From contig OZ024862.1 in assembly GCA_964017155.1 (NCBI GenBank), positions 1,372,670 through 1,436,669 on the forward strand: a stretch of 64,000 nucleotides of DNA. The letters are read 5' to 3'. The position numbers and the translations under genes were made by a program. The notes below the pieces were generated by a model. That model searched no databases. It saw nothing but the letters and a program-made list of their open reading frames with translations, and was not told the origin of the DNA. The stretch's first letter is position 1; every line of letters begins with the position of its first letter. Below are positions 38,837 through 53,200 of the stretch, in pieces. This DNA comes from Oasisia sp. SBJ-2009. Lineage: Eukaryota; Annelida; Polychaeta; Sabellida; Siboglinidae.

Positions 38837-41800
38837 CTGTCACAGACAACCAGTTGGTGACGACAGTCAAACAACTGTCAGCAACAGTCACACACAACAG
38901 AGCAGTGAACATAAACATACCTCTACAAATACCATTGCATTGACTTGGTGTTATGTTGACTTTGTGGACATCAGAATCCCAGTAACAATGCATATATATA
39001 TATTATGAGCATTATTAACAGTTGTCACCATTGACTTATTGTGTACAGTGCATATTCATTCTCTCCCTCCCCTCAATTAATACTTCAAAATGTTGATAAT
39101 ACTTTAAAATTTTGATAGTTCTCCAGGTTGAACTACATATCATGACACTGAACATACAAAATACATACTACCAACCATCACAGTAAAATTATATTTACAA
39201 TCACTTTGGCTATAATATAATTCATGGCTGACTAAACAGCATTTCAAAATTACTGCATGAACAATGACCCAGCATCGACCTTTGTATGAATACATAAATG
39301 TCAATAATGGTACTGGGCCCCAGAATATCACATGACAATGTGACATGATGATGTCACATGAAGCGTTTACCTGACGCATGGCAGTGAGGAAGCCCTGGGC
39401 GTTGAAGAACCCAGTCATCCAGAACGTGTTCGGTCGACCGTTGAAACACCAGTCACTGAACTGTGAGTTGCGTTCGATCAACTCCGTGAACCAGAAGCCC
39501 AGTGTACTGGAGTCCCAGGAGATCTGACAACAGAAACAGTCGCATCCATTAGTGCACGGGTGTCACTGGCTGCAAGGGACGTTCTCAAGATTACGTTATA
39601 TTTGGTGTTGAAATAGTTTACAATATTTACCAAATTACTTTACGAAGTTAATTACAAATGCATTTCTGTTAATCCCAAGAAACAAAAGGTGTAATATCAA
39701 TTGTAGCACGGTACATTTTCTGATGCGGCACTAAATATTCACCACTGAAGAGTCATGAATCAGACTTGCGAAATAATTTTCTATCCCCTATAAATATGAG
39801 TTAAGTGTTAACAAACATTAAAATGATCTAACTCCCAAGTGTTGAATGTGATTTCAAGGAAAGTGAGACATGATAATGAATGACTCCATAAAACTGTCAG
39901 TCCCCATACAGCACTGTGTCCCTTCCACTTGACTGCTCCACACACTCTACATCTCTCTCCTTCAGAAACCTCTTAATCAAATACCATCTCAACCTTTGTG
40001 GGAAACATTCTGCTGGAACCAAAGACTAAAGATAGCCATGCAAACTCAAGCTATGCCTTACACACTTCAACCGTCATAACACGCCTGTCAGTGTGTCGCT
40101 GTCCCACTCACCTTCTGCCACACGGCGGGTATCTTGGCGTCGTACATGCTGTCGAGTGCGTCACGCAGATTCTCCGACATGATGATGGTGCCGTCGATGG
40201 CCAGCTTGAGGTCATTCAAGGTCGTGCGGACGGTGAAGATGACCCGCTGCATGCGGTCAATCTCCTGCTGCAAGAAGATGTTCATGGGCGCAAGACTGCC
40301 CATCTTCGCTAGTTTCGCTTTCACTTCAAACGGGATGTAGTCACTGGGCAGTTTGTCGAGCATGTCGTCTGCGAGTCTGTAGATGGTGGCCTCGCGTGTC
40401 TCCCCCGTCCCCCCAGAACTGTCCTTGGGCTGGATGCTCAGGATCGTGTCCAGGATACTCTTGGCTGTCACACTCTGGTAGCTGTAGGAGACAGATGGTA
40501 CTTAGACACAAATGTAAGAGACAGATGGTACTTAGACACAAATGTAAGAGACAGATGGTGCTCACAACACAAATGTAAGAGACAGATGGTGCTCACAACA
40601 TAATAATAACAAAGCTGTATTGCCATATTCAACGTGCATTACATGATGAATTGGAATGTATTCTGGCGTTGACTCATATAGTGCCTATATATACAATAAA
40701 ATGAAATATGGCAAATAAATAAATATAATATATAGATATAAGATATACATTGTACATAATTTTTTCTTTAAAATAAAAAAAAATCTGTTAATATAATAAC
40801 TAAGACAAAATTTAAATAATATATTATATATTTAACAATAATTGTGGTGTAAACTAGTTAATAAATAATTATATATAAAATGTCCTTTAAATTTTTTTTA
40901 AATATATATATATATATATTTATATGTATATAAATTTTCTTCTAAATATATAATTTAAATTAGTAGACATACATTATAAGAGGATTCAAATATCATTTAA
41001 AATTACATTTAAGGTAATATTAATACATGCGCAAAACCTACAATGAAATTAAACTATGCAATTGAAAAAATATCTTTGACAATAGCATACAAAAACCCAT
41101 CCTATAAATTATGCTAACTGAAGAATCGACATCGATGTACGTACGTGATGTCTGCATTAGGATATAGTACGTACGTGATGTCTGCATTAGGATGTAGTAC
41201 GTACGTGATGTCTGCATTAGGGTGTAGTACATACGTGATGTCTGCATTAAGGTGTAGTACGTACGTGATGTCTGCATTAGGATGTAGTACGTACGTGATG
41301 TCTGCATTAGGGTGTAGTACATACGTGATGTCTGCATTAGGATGTAGTACGTACGTGATGTCTGCATTAGGATGTAGTACGTACGTGATATCTGCATTAG
41401 GATGTAGTACGTACGTGATGTCTGCATTAGGATGTAGTACGTACGTGATGTCTGCATTAGGATGTAGTACGTACGTGATGTCTGCATTAGGATGTAGTAC
41501 GTACGTGATGTCTGCATTAGGATGTAGTACATACGTGATGTCTGCATTAAGGTGTAGTACGTACGTGATGTCTGCATTAGGATGTAGTACGTACGTGATG
41601 TCTGCATTAGGATGTAGTACGTACGTGATGTCTGCATTAGGATGTAGTACGTACGTGATATCTGCATTAGGATGTAGTACGTACGTGATGTCTGCATTAG
41701 GATGTAGTACGTACGTGATGTCTGCATTAGGATGTAGTATGTACGTGATGTCTGCATTAAGGTGTAGTACGTACGTGATGTCTGCATTAGGATGTAGTAC

Positions 41801-44199
41801 GTACGTGATGTCTGCATTAGGATGTAGTACGTACGTGATGTCTGCATTAGGATGTAGTACGTACGTGATATCTGCATTAGGGTGCAGCCCGAACACTTCG
41901 GGCGTGTCGTACGCGGGCAGGAGCTGTATGAAGTCGAGATATTCCTCCAGTTTTGCGACGCGAGGGATGACGTAGCCCTTGAAGAAGTTGAATGAAGGCT
42001 GGAACATGTGGTCCCCGAACCAGACCTTGCAGAATGTGATGAGGAGGCGCTTGTCGAAGTCGTCCGTCACTCGCCCTCCGTACTGGATCTCACCAAACAT
42101 GTAGCGCACCGTGGTCCAGTTGACTCCCTGGACACAAGTGACTGGTTGGTTGGTGTAGAACAGTTAAACAATCTCCTACTGATTTAGTCTGTTAGTGGTT
42201 TCATGGATAGGTCATCTAATTGTCTCACTGAAATTGCTAAGTATTTATGACATCTAGTAGCAAATGTGTTGTTTTAAATGTGCTAATATTCTCTTCTGGT
42301 GATCTGGTCTATGAAAGGTTTTTACTTAATCTCACAATCAACATTATGTGTGTAAGCTCCATTGTATTCTGTCTTGCCAACACTATTAGAAACAGTAGCA
42401 TTACGTGCAGTTAGTAGGATGATATGACATTAGCGAGATCAACCATATTCTATCATATAGTTATCCCCTTAAAAGTTTGCCTTGTCTTCATAATAAAAAA
42501 AAAATTACGTCTTTCATAAATATACACAGCTGAACCGTCTTCAGGAGCGTTCATTTTCATTCACTAGAATTTATATTACCATATCCAGTTTTATTTTATT
42601 TTACCTACAGATTATATCATTGTCTTATTTTCACCCGTACTGACGGGAGCTTTATGTGCTTTCTCATGTGTTCAATAGTGTCATTCTACCTGAAAGCATC
42701 AGTACTGATGAAACCAACTTGGAAAGATGACAGCATAACTTATATATCTTACTAAGAATTCTAAGCAATCAAAATGAAGTTGTTGAGTTCCCATCAGCCA
42801 AGTAAGTCGTACCTTCTTGATGTCCATATCGTCCAGGTGGTTCTGGACAAACTGGACACTGGCGTTGAAGTCGGCCGTGTTGAACTCGTAGGGAATGTTC
42901 CAGCCGAGGGGACCAAACTTGCGCCTCTCCTGGACGACTGTGTGCAGGAAGGCGACCCCAAACAACATGGGCTTCCACTGGGGCATGCTGCTGATGTCCA
43001 GGAAGTCCTGGGCCATGCCTGCGTAGGTGCGCTTCAGGCCCGCCTTCACACCCTGGGGCGGCTCATTCGTGAACTTGATGGACATCTGGAGGACAGCCCA
43101 GTGACAGGGTCACATACAACATGTGTAGGCCTACTCATGGAACTAAACATGGTGTTGCGTAGAAATGTCTTATATTAATTCATATTTTAAGTGGTCACAA
43201 ATGGCTTCCAATCCAATATGTGACACAGCAATTCAATTTTAAAGAAATTACAAAAAGCTTCCAAACCAATAAGTTTGTGGCACATCAAATTTTGAACTAT
43301 TTCAAATGGAATCCAAACCAATGTGGGATGTGGCACTTCAGACTTTGAGTGCTGTCAAACGGCTTCGACATCAACCCACAGTTGCAACAACACTACCCAC
43401 CCACTGGTCCTGACCTCCACAACAACATCAATATGCATTAGTACTTATTCCACTCAATAGATGGCATTGATGTAGCAATTAATTTTTCCTACAACACATT
43501 CCCACCCAAACCACCATTCGACACATAACACTAGACATTACCTGGTACCTCCGAACTTACAGCACCACTGCATGGACACACACAACACACGGCAACCCAC
43601 AAACCACCCAACTGACCTGCAGGAAGGTGATGGGGAACTTGGGGTGGACCTCGGTGGTGACCCACAGACGGAAGGAGTCGTGGATGGTCTCGGCCTCGTT
43701 CACCTGGTCCATCACCTCGACCACGTAGTCGAGACTGAGGTGACAGTTCTGGAGCAGCACCCAGTCCCCGTTGGCCAGGGCCAGTCCCATGAAGCGTCGG
43801 GCGTGGACCTCCTGGCCCTGCCCCATGGAGATGGCATGGAGGTCTGTCAACACAACACAACACAACACACTCATAGGTCTGTGTCAACACAACACACTCA
43901 TGTCATCATAGTTTTATCATTGTTATTCATTGCATTTTTCAGTTGTCTTAATGTGCTTAATAACGTAATATGTATTTTATTTATATATATCTATATCTCT
44001 GTCGCTTGTTTGTTAATCTTCATATGATATACCTGTATAATATACATATATATATATATATATCTGTATACATATATATACATTAATCAGCTAAATATAT
44101 ATAAATTTATATATATATATATATAAACATTAATCAACTAAAAATAGTTACATAGACAACTGTATATTTTCAAATGTGAATGTCATAATAAAAAGGCAC

Positions 44200-44238
<39 letters not shown>

Positions 44239-47200
44239 TAGCTGTACCTATAAGACAAATTTAATTTGAAACACTTCCAACTGAAGAAATCTTGAAACCT
44301 TTCTAATGATGTATATTTTATTATGTGTATATGAATGGGCAATATACACATGGACGTGCAAAACTGAAAGTCATTCTTTCTTAATTTGCTCAAATATAAC
44401 AAAAGCTTCATGCACTTCTGTCTTACAATTCATAATTACTCTGATACAATACGATTTAGATAAACACATTCAATGGTGTTGTGAGACACATAGCATCTAA
44501 AAGAACCACCTGGCACCCACCTATCTTCTGTTTAGACAACTACCAGGCACCCACCTATCTTCTGTTTAGACAACTACCTGGCACCCACCTATCTTCTGTT
44601 TAGACAACTACCTGGCACCCACCTATCTTCTGTTTAGACAACTACCTGGCACCCACCTATCTTCTGTTTAGACAACTACCTGGCACCCACCTATCTTCTT
44701 TTTAGACAACTACCTGGCACCCACCTATCTTCTGTTTAGACAACTACCTGGCACCCACCTATCTTCTGTTTAGACAACTACCTGGCACCCACCTATCTTC
44801 TGTTTAGACAACTACCTGGCACCCACCTATCTTCTGTTTAGACAACTACCTGGCACCCACCTATCTTCTTTTTAGACAACTACCTGGCACCAGACCTGTC
44901 AACTTGGGACAACTCATATCTGTAAGATCATGACAAAAAATCCTTACGATCTGCAAAAAATCCTTACAAATTGTCAACACCCATTACAAAGCACAATCTT
45001 GGCATAGGATCCCGCTATAATACACCCTCATATGATATGGAATAACAAACAAAACACAACTTGTTTTGGCACAGATCATTTATTCTCGTGCTCTCTGTTG
45101 TAAGCAGCGGTAAAACTAAAAGCTAACTAATATTAAAACAATAAAGACAACTGCAATAAAATACCTAGTGACAAATAAATTCATCAATTGCACTGAATTA
45201 TTTTAAATTAATAACAGTACCCAAGCTGTTTGTAAATACAGTAGTCCCTCTCTTCAGCGGACACTCCTGTATCCAAGCAAGTGTCCCTACATTGCAGGTG
45301 TCTGTTTTTGGCTCTAGATGCTAAATGTGCCATTTATGACAGAGAAGTTTTTAACCGTAAATGTGAATAATGTTACAAAAAAGGAAGAAGACATTAACAA
45401 AAATGTTTTATTTACCAGTCTTAATACGCCAAATACAAAAATTTCCATGTTAATCTCATATAAAAAAAGTGTTGTTTTACAAAGAAGACATGGTTATAGA
45501 TCAATAAATACTGTTCAGTAATTTACTTGTGTTCTAGGTATATTAGCATAGTAATTTTTTCAACTTCTGATATGTATCATACGTACGTTGCAAAGAATAC
45601 CTTGCATGAAAAGCAGCAGCATCTATATGATATTTTATTACACAACTAACATAATCTCTACATGTCAAACTTGAACATGGCATTTATTTTTTTGTGTGAG
45701 CCAAACTAAGCCATGATGACAGAGGCATGATGGGAGATATTTAAATCACCATGCTTTCGTCTGTTGATTGTAACAAGAATGTTTTTAATTTACATGTCTA
45801 ATATACTCAAATAATAATGCTTAGCCATAAAGTACATACATTTAAAAACATACACATGTAGTGTAGATGCGTGGATGGACATTATTTGTATAGATGTGAA
45901 TGGATTGCACTTCATTCTACAAGATTGGAACGTATGCGATGGGCGATAATAGGGTACCGCAGCTGTTCGCGGGAGCTCCAATAAAGCTTATAAACAATTT
46001 CAACGACAGGCAATGGGTATGCATTGCACCTAGGTATTTATTAGACTGCTTTCAATGCTCAATCATCTAAGTAAGAAGTGATTTAAATAACTGCAATTCA
46101 GGGTATTGTTCAGTTTGTTGTCCGTGCCCCTGGTGTCTGAGCTAGGATGAGCTCAGCCTCAGACTCGATTCGACGATTGCAATTAGTTAACAGGCATTCC
46201 TGTTGTCCGGTGACACAGAAAAACACGCAAGACAATAGCCAGCCAGAAATAAAACTAATTATCCACTCCCAGTTGGGTAAATTAGGTATAATTTGTTTGC
46301 GTTTGGTTAATTGGAAACGGGGTGATTTGCTGCTCTGTCCGCCGCCATTTTGTAAATAAAATATTTCGCGGTAAAATTCAGCGCTATTTTAAAATATTTC
46401 ATGGAGATCGCAAAAATATTTGTTTCAGCAAAATCATAAATATACGTAAGGATTGTATCGTACGCCCGTAAGCCCGTGCAGATCGCAAAAATCCGTAAGG
46501 CTTACGGGAAAACCGTACAAGTTGACACCTCTGCCTGGCACCCACCTATCTTCTGTTTAGACAACTACCTGGCACCCACCTATCTTCTGTTTAGACAACT
46601 ACCTGGCACCCACCTATCTTCTGTTTAGACAACTACCTGGCACCCACCTATCTTCTGTTTAGACAACTACCTGGCACCCACCTATCTTCTTTTTAGACAA
46701 CTACCAGGCACCCACCTATCTTCTGTTTAGAGAACTACCTGGCACCCACCTATCTTCTGTTTAGAGAACTACCCAGCACCCACCTATCTTCTGTTTAGAG
46801 AACTACCCAGCACCCACCTATCTTCTGTTTAGACAACTACCAGGCACCCACCTATCTTCTGTTTAGAGAACTACCTGGCACCCACCTATCTTCTGTTTAG
46901 AGAACTACCCAGCACCCACCTATCTTCTGTTTAGAGAACTACCTGGCACCCACCTATCTTCTGTTTAGAGAACTACCCAGCACCCACCTATCTTCTGTTT
47001 AGAGAACTACCTGGCACCCACCTATCTTCTGTTTAGAGAACTACCCAGCACCCACCTATCTTCTGTTTAGAGAACTACCTGGCACCCACCTATCTTCTGT
47101 TTAGAGAACTACCCAGCACCCACCTATCTTCTGTTTAGAGAACTACCCAGCACCCACCTATCTTCTGTTTAGAGAACTACCCAGCACCCACCTATCTTCT

Positions 47201-50200
47201 GTTTAGAGAACTACCCAGCACCCACCTATCTTCTGTTTAGAGAACTACCTGGCACCCACCTATCTTCTGTTTAGAGAACTACCCAGCACCCACCTATCTT
47301 CTGTTTCTTGGCGAGTTGTTCGATGTAGTTGGTGGGGTCTGAGCCCATGGACAGGAGCCCTGTGAGCGGGGTGCGACTGTCACTCTCCTGCCACATCTTC
47401 TCTATGTCGAGGATCACGCCCTCGGCATACTTGTCCCCGAGGGAGTCAGCGATGTAGGAGCGGGCCTGGGACAGGGTGCGGTCGGGACACCAGGACCGCA
47501 CCAGGAGCAGGCGGCGGAACACGTCCAGAGAGGTCTCATAGCCGTCTGGGATCGCCTCCTTCTCCGGCGCCTCCTTGTCAAACCACGTCTTCCAACTCTT
47601 CTCATTGCGAGCCACCTGTCACATGATCGTCACATGTATGTCATGTGACTGTTGTCATCAATGTCAGGAAGTATCATAAGTGTCACATTTGTGTTTCAGA
47701 TGCAGTAGGACCCGGTAACAGGAGTGATAACGAACATGACATAAATATAAACATCTCTAAATAATAGTAATAATAGTATAGTACATCATTATACAAGAAT
47801 ACCATCTGCAGCATACGTTAAGATTAATAGAATAAATAAAGATGACAAAAATTACTCTGACATCCTGTGATGTTGTCACTTGCGGTTGTATATAAAACAT
47901 GTTGCACATGTTAGTCTTGACATGTCACATATTTCATGTTACACACGTGTCACCAGTACTGTGAGAGTCTTCAGTAGAACAGAAGAAGTATTTGACTACT
48001 GAGAATGTCACTGTCTTGTGTCTGTCACTGTACCTGGTCCAAGACCCCAGAGAACTGGATGAGGTTGGAGAGTTCGACCAGGTTGAGCCAGGTCAGGTCA
48101 GCGATCCACTTGGCTGGCTTCGCCTGAACCACATTGAGATCTAGAGCAGCTCCACCTGAAGACACAAATCCCTGTGAGTGTTACGCATGAAGAGGTTGTT
48201 ACTTTGACAGTTTACAGGATATGTGCTGAGCTAGTGATATGACTGCACTAGTCAACTGAAGCTGTGTCACTGCAAATATGTCCATAGATAACTGTCATTT
48301 AAAACAATGCTCACTGAGTGAACTGTACAAAGCGACACTTGTACCTTTGATGAGGGTCATGAACTCCTCCCTGCGGATCTTGTGCGAGGCCATGTCAATC
48401 TTGAGCGCCATGAGCAAGGTGAAGGTCATCTTGTGTTCTTCGTACAAGCCGCGGGCTGCGTACTTGAACACCTCAAATGTCATGTACAGAATGATGTTGG
48501 TGATTCGTTTTGCAGGAATTGGTGATTTGGTTGCCCTGTGGAAAGAAAACCAAACAACTGTTTTCAGCATCTTGATGGAAAACAAATATTGACATGAAAA
48601 GATGTGTCTTACTTAGTAAAACTCCTATTATTATTGGTATTTTTCATGCATTATTATTCACACTTACAAATAGTTTTCCATGATAATTGTTATGTTAAAT
48701 AAATGGACACTCATAAACTGCAAAGATACTTCAACTAGCATGCCACATATATAATGATAAGGTTAAATGAAACAGTATAATTAGTTTAACTAACACATAA
48801 GGACAGAGACACAGAGCAGGTAAAAAACAAATACTAACTAATAAACTAATGTTTTATAGACTGGCAACAGTGTTCGTAACCTCTTCAATCTCGACTCCCA
48901 TCAAACCACATGTTATGTTTTGGTGTGTGTCACACATTCGAACATAAAGTAGAGAAACACCATCGAGCAAGTTACACACTGACAGGTTTATTAGCTTCGT
49001 CGCCAGAGACCCGGATGTACATTTAAGGTCACACGATGTTATGGTGCGCCAAACATGGCAGTACGATCAACAGATCAACACACCACACATTTGGTCTGAC
49101 TCTCCAATGATTGAAACGAATGCACGATGCAATTGGTATCGGGGAATCAGTTGAGATTGGGGTATAACCAACCACTCTGTATTAAAATTAACTTTGTTTG
49201 CATCTATATCCTTGGAAACCAAGCCAAGAGGACAACTACTACAAAGTGAAGGGTAAGTTAAGATGACACAGACCTTGCTATGGAGAGGTCGAAGATGTTG
49301 AGGAACTGCTTGAGTGAGGTCTGGTACATCATGTTCACGAAGCTCATCTCTGTGATGAGGAAGTAGAGGATGCTGCCGCGGGCGGCCACGGGTCGGTACT
49401 CTTCCCGCGCGATGTTGATCTTCACCTCTGTCTCCGCAGCCGTCTGTAGCTTCTGACTGACGTCGAGGGCGGTGACTTTGGTGACGTTGAGGACGTTGAT
49501 GAGGTCCTCGTCATCCACGAGGGAGCCCTTGGTGCTGGTGAGGCGGTACAAGAGGTTGTCCTCCAACTCCTTCATCTTCTGCTTGTTGGCCTGGACATCT
49601 TCCATCAGCTTGGCCCGCTCACTCTCCAGCTCCTGTGGGACAGGCGGGGTCAAGGGTGAACACAGGGCGACCACACCAGGGGGAGTGTGAACACAGGGCA
49701 ACCACACTAGGGGGAGTGTGAACACAGGGCAACCACACTAGGGGGAGTGTGAACACAGGGCAACCACACTAGGGGGAGTGTGAACACAGGGCAACCACAC
49801 TAGGGGGAGTGTGAACACAGGGCGACCACACTAGGGGGAGTGTGAACACAGGGCGACCACACTAGGGGGAGTGTGAATGTAGGACGACCACACTAGGGGG
49901 AGTGTGAACGTAGGACGACCACACTAGGGGGAGTGTGAATGTAGGACGACCACACTAGGGGGAGTGTGAATGTAGGACGACCACACTAGGGGGAGTGTGA
50001 ACGTAGGACGACCACACTAGGGGGAGTGTGAATGTAGGACTACCACACTAGGGGGAGTGTGAACGTAGGACGACCACACTAGGGGGAGTGTGAATGTAGG
50101 ACGACCACACTAGGGGGAGTGTGAACGTAGGACGACCACACTAGGGGGAGTGTGAATGTAGGACGACCACACTAGGGGGAGTGTGAACGTAGGACGACCA

Positions 50201-53200
50201 CACTAGGGGGAGTGTGAATGTAGGACGACCACACTAGGGGGAGTGTGAACGTAGGACGACCACACTAGGGGGAGTGTGAATGTAGGACGACCACACTAGG
50301 GGGAGTGTGAACGTAGGACGACCACACTAGGGGGAGTGTGAATGTAGGACGACCACACTAGGGGGAGTGTGAACGTAGGACGACCACACTAGGGGGAGTG
50401 TGAATGTAGGACGACCACACTAGGGGGAGTGTGAACATAGGGCTACCACACTAGGGGGAGTGTGAACGTAGGACGACCACACTAGGGGGAGTGTGAACGT
50501 AGGACGACCACACTAGGGGGAGTGTGAACATAGGGCAACCACACTAGGGGGAGTGTGAACGTATGGCGACCACACTAGGGCGACTTTATGTACATGCCAA
50601 TGTCTATGACATTTTTATGTCAGTTGATTCAATCAATCAGCCTGCTCTAATGTCATACATATGACAAATATGATTATAACTATGTTTAATATTTTTCACC
50701 CTCAAAAAGTTTTCTCAAATGTAATTTTTAACCAAACAATTTTTCTAAGGATATTTTTCTTTTCAAGTCTCACTACAAAATGTTGCAATAATAACAAATT
50801 AAAATGAAGCGAGATAACATCCATATGACAAGCACAAGACAAGAGTTTACATACAAACTGACTATATAAATGAGCTGCCATACAACTGAATACAGACTAA
50901 GCACCAAGGCTGACTCACAGACTTCTCGGTGAGGATGACGCGGCCCAACAACTGGTCCTCCAGCCCCTTCATTGTCACCGTGAAGTCGATGATGACGGTG
51001 CGAGCTGAGATCTCAGGGGTGTAGGCTGGGTTCGGCAGCTTCGTGGTGATGTACAGCGTGAAGCCGTCCATCACGTCTATCTCCTTGTCCCCGACCTTCA
51101 CCTTGTACGAGCGGCCGAGCTTGATGAAGTTCTTCTCGAGGATGTTGTCGAGGGCGGGGTCGAGGTCCTCCCCCACATCCTCTATGAGCAGGGGCCGGCC
51201 CAGGGACAGGGCGTCCTCCAGGTGCTGGCGGAAGTACTTGTGGTTCAGGTTGGTCAGCTGAAACACAAAACAGTGTCAAGTATCAAATGTATAATCTACA
51301 CAAAGTCACAAAGGGGTTGACTGTGTAACTTAGTGGTGTCATATCACAGCAAACTATTGAATCACATGGTAAACGTGACGATTCGATCATGTCTACTTAT
51401 ATCAAATTCAAACGTTGTCACTTTACATATGTATCACCGTAACAGCACATGGTAAACGTGTGGAAGGTCCTACACAGATTAATCTACACTCTTAAGAACA
51501 TACTGCAACTTTGTCATGCAGCTTCTTATATCTGATGTTTCTTACCTCCATATATAACATAACAAATTCCAGGCCAGAATAGCGATTTTGAAGCCATTAA
51601 TTTTAAGCAGATATTGTTTACATCTGGTATCCTTAGGCCTACAATAAAAGTGCAGCATAGAATCACATATTTTTACACACAGTATAATTATGAGAGCTCA
51701 ACATTTTGTAAAAATAATTTTACTGTTATCATGAGAGGCAGCTGACCTGTAGTTCATGACCTCCCTCTCTGACCTACCTGTAGTTCATGACCTCCCTCTC
51801 TGACCTACCTGTAGTTCATGACCTCCCTCTCTGACCTACCTGTAGTTCATGAATTCCCTCTCTGACCTACCTGTAGTTCATGACCTCCCTCTCTGACCTA
51901 CCTGTAGTTCATGACCTCCCTCTCTGACCTACCCGTAGTTCATGACCTCGCTCTCTGACCTGCCTATAGTTCATGACCTCCCTCTCTGACCTACCTATAG
52001 TTCATGACCTCCCTCTCTGACCTACCTGTAGTTCATGACCTCCCTCTCTGACCTACCTGTAGTTTATGACCTCCCTCTCTGACCTACCTATAGTTCATGA
52101 CCTCCCTCTCTGACCTACCCGTAGTTCATGACCTCCATCTCTGACCTACCTGTAGTTCTTGACCTCCCTCTCTGACCTACCTGTAGTTCATGACCTCGTT
52201 CTCTGACTTACCTATAGTTCATGACCTCCCTCTCTGACCTACCTGTAGTTCATGACCTCGTTCTCTGACCTACCTATAGTTCATGACCTCCCTCTCTGAC
52301 CTACCTGTAGTTCATGACTTCCCTCTCTGACCTACCTGTAGTTCATGACCTCGTTCTCTGACCTACCTATAGTTCATGACCTCCCTCTCTGACCTATCCG
52401 TAGTTCATGACCTCCCTCTCTGACCTACCTATAGTTCATGACCTCCCTCTCTGACCTACCTGTAGTTCATGACCTCGTTCTCTGACCTACCTGTAGTTCA
52501 TGACCTCGTTCTCTGACCTACCTATAGTTCATGACCTCCCTCTCTGACCTACCTATAGTTCATGACCTCCCTCTCTGACCTACCTGTAGTTCATGACCTC
52601 CCTCTCTGACCTACCTGTAGTTCATGACCTCCCTCTCTGACCTACCTGTAGTTCATGACCTCCCTCTCTGACCTACCTGTAGTTCATGACCTCCCTCTCT
52701 GACCTACCTGTAGTTCATGACCTCCCTCTCTGACCTACCTGTAGTTCATGACCTCCCTCTCTGACCTACCTGTAGTTCATGACCTCCCTCTCTGACCTAC
52801 CTGTAGTTCATGACCTCCCTCTCTGACCTACCTGTAGTTCATGACCTCCCTCTCTGACCTACCCGTAGTTCATGACCTCTGTCTCTGACCCACCTGTAGT
52901 TCATGACCTCTCTCTCTGACCTACCCGTAGTTCATGACCTCTCTCTGACCTACCTGTAGTTCATGACCTCCCTCTCGCCTCTTCACCCAGTTTTTGCCCT
53001 GAGTCTGGGGGTCAATAAGCAAGGGGTAGCGCGAGGCCTGGGTCACTATGATACCATTCTGGATGGACAACTCATCCGTCGGCAGACCTTGTAGAGCCCA
53101 CAGTCCAGTCTACAACAGGGCCACACTATTAGGGTCATACAGCAGCCCTTGTAGAGCCCACAGTCCAGTCTACAACAGGGTCACACTATTAGGGTCATAC

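Noticed and set aside
41145..41975. + strand ORF of 276 codons ([10 protein letters not shown] repeats)
   Set aside because: It is antisense of the in-frame dynein donor array. The minus frame carries the conserved exon, so the + frame is a shadow.
42699..43085. ATG at 43085 as a dynein start codon
   Set aside because: It is an internal Met at an exon edge. The upstream exons continue the frame.
53087..53109. Alternative exon start at GTCTGCC (aag|GTCTGCC)
   Set aside because: It would drop the conserved WxLQ before GLP and need a codon phase that the 54216 exon does not supply. The acceptor at 53110-53111 gives a full in-phase match.
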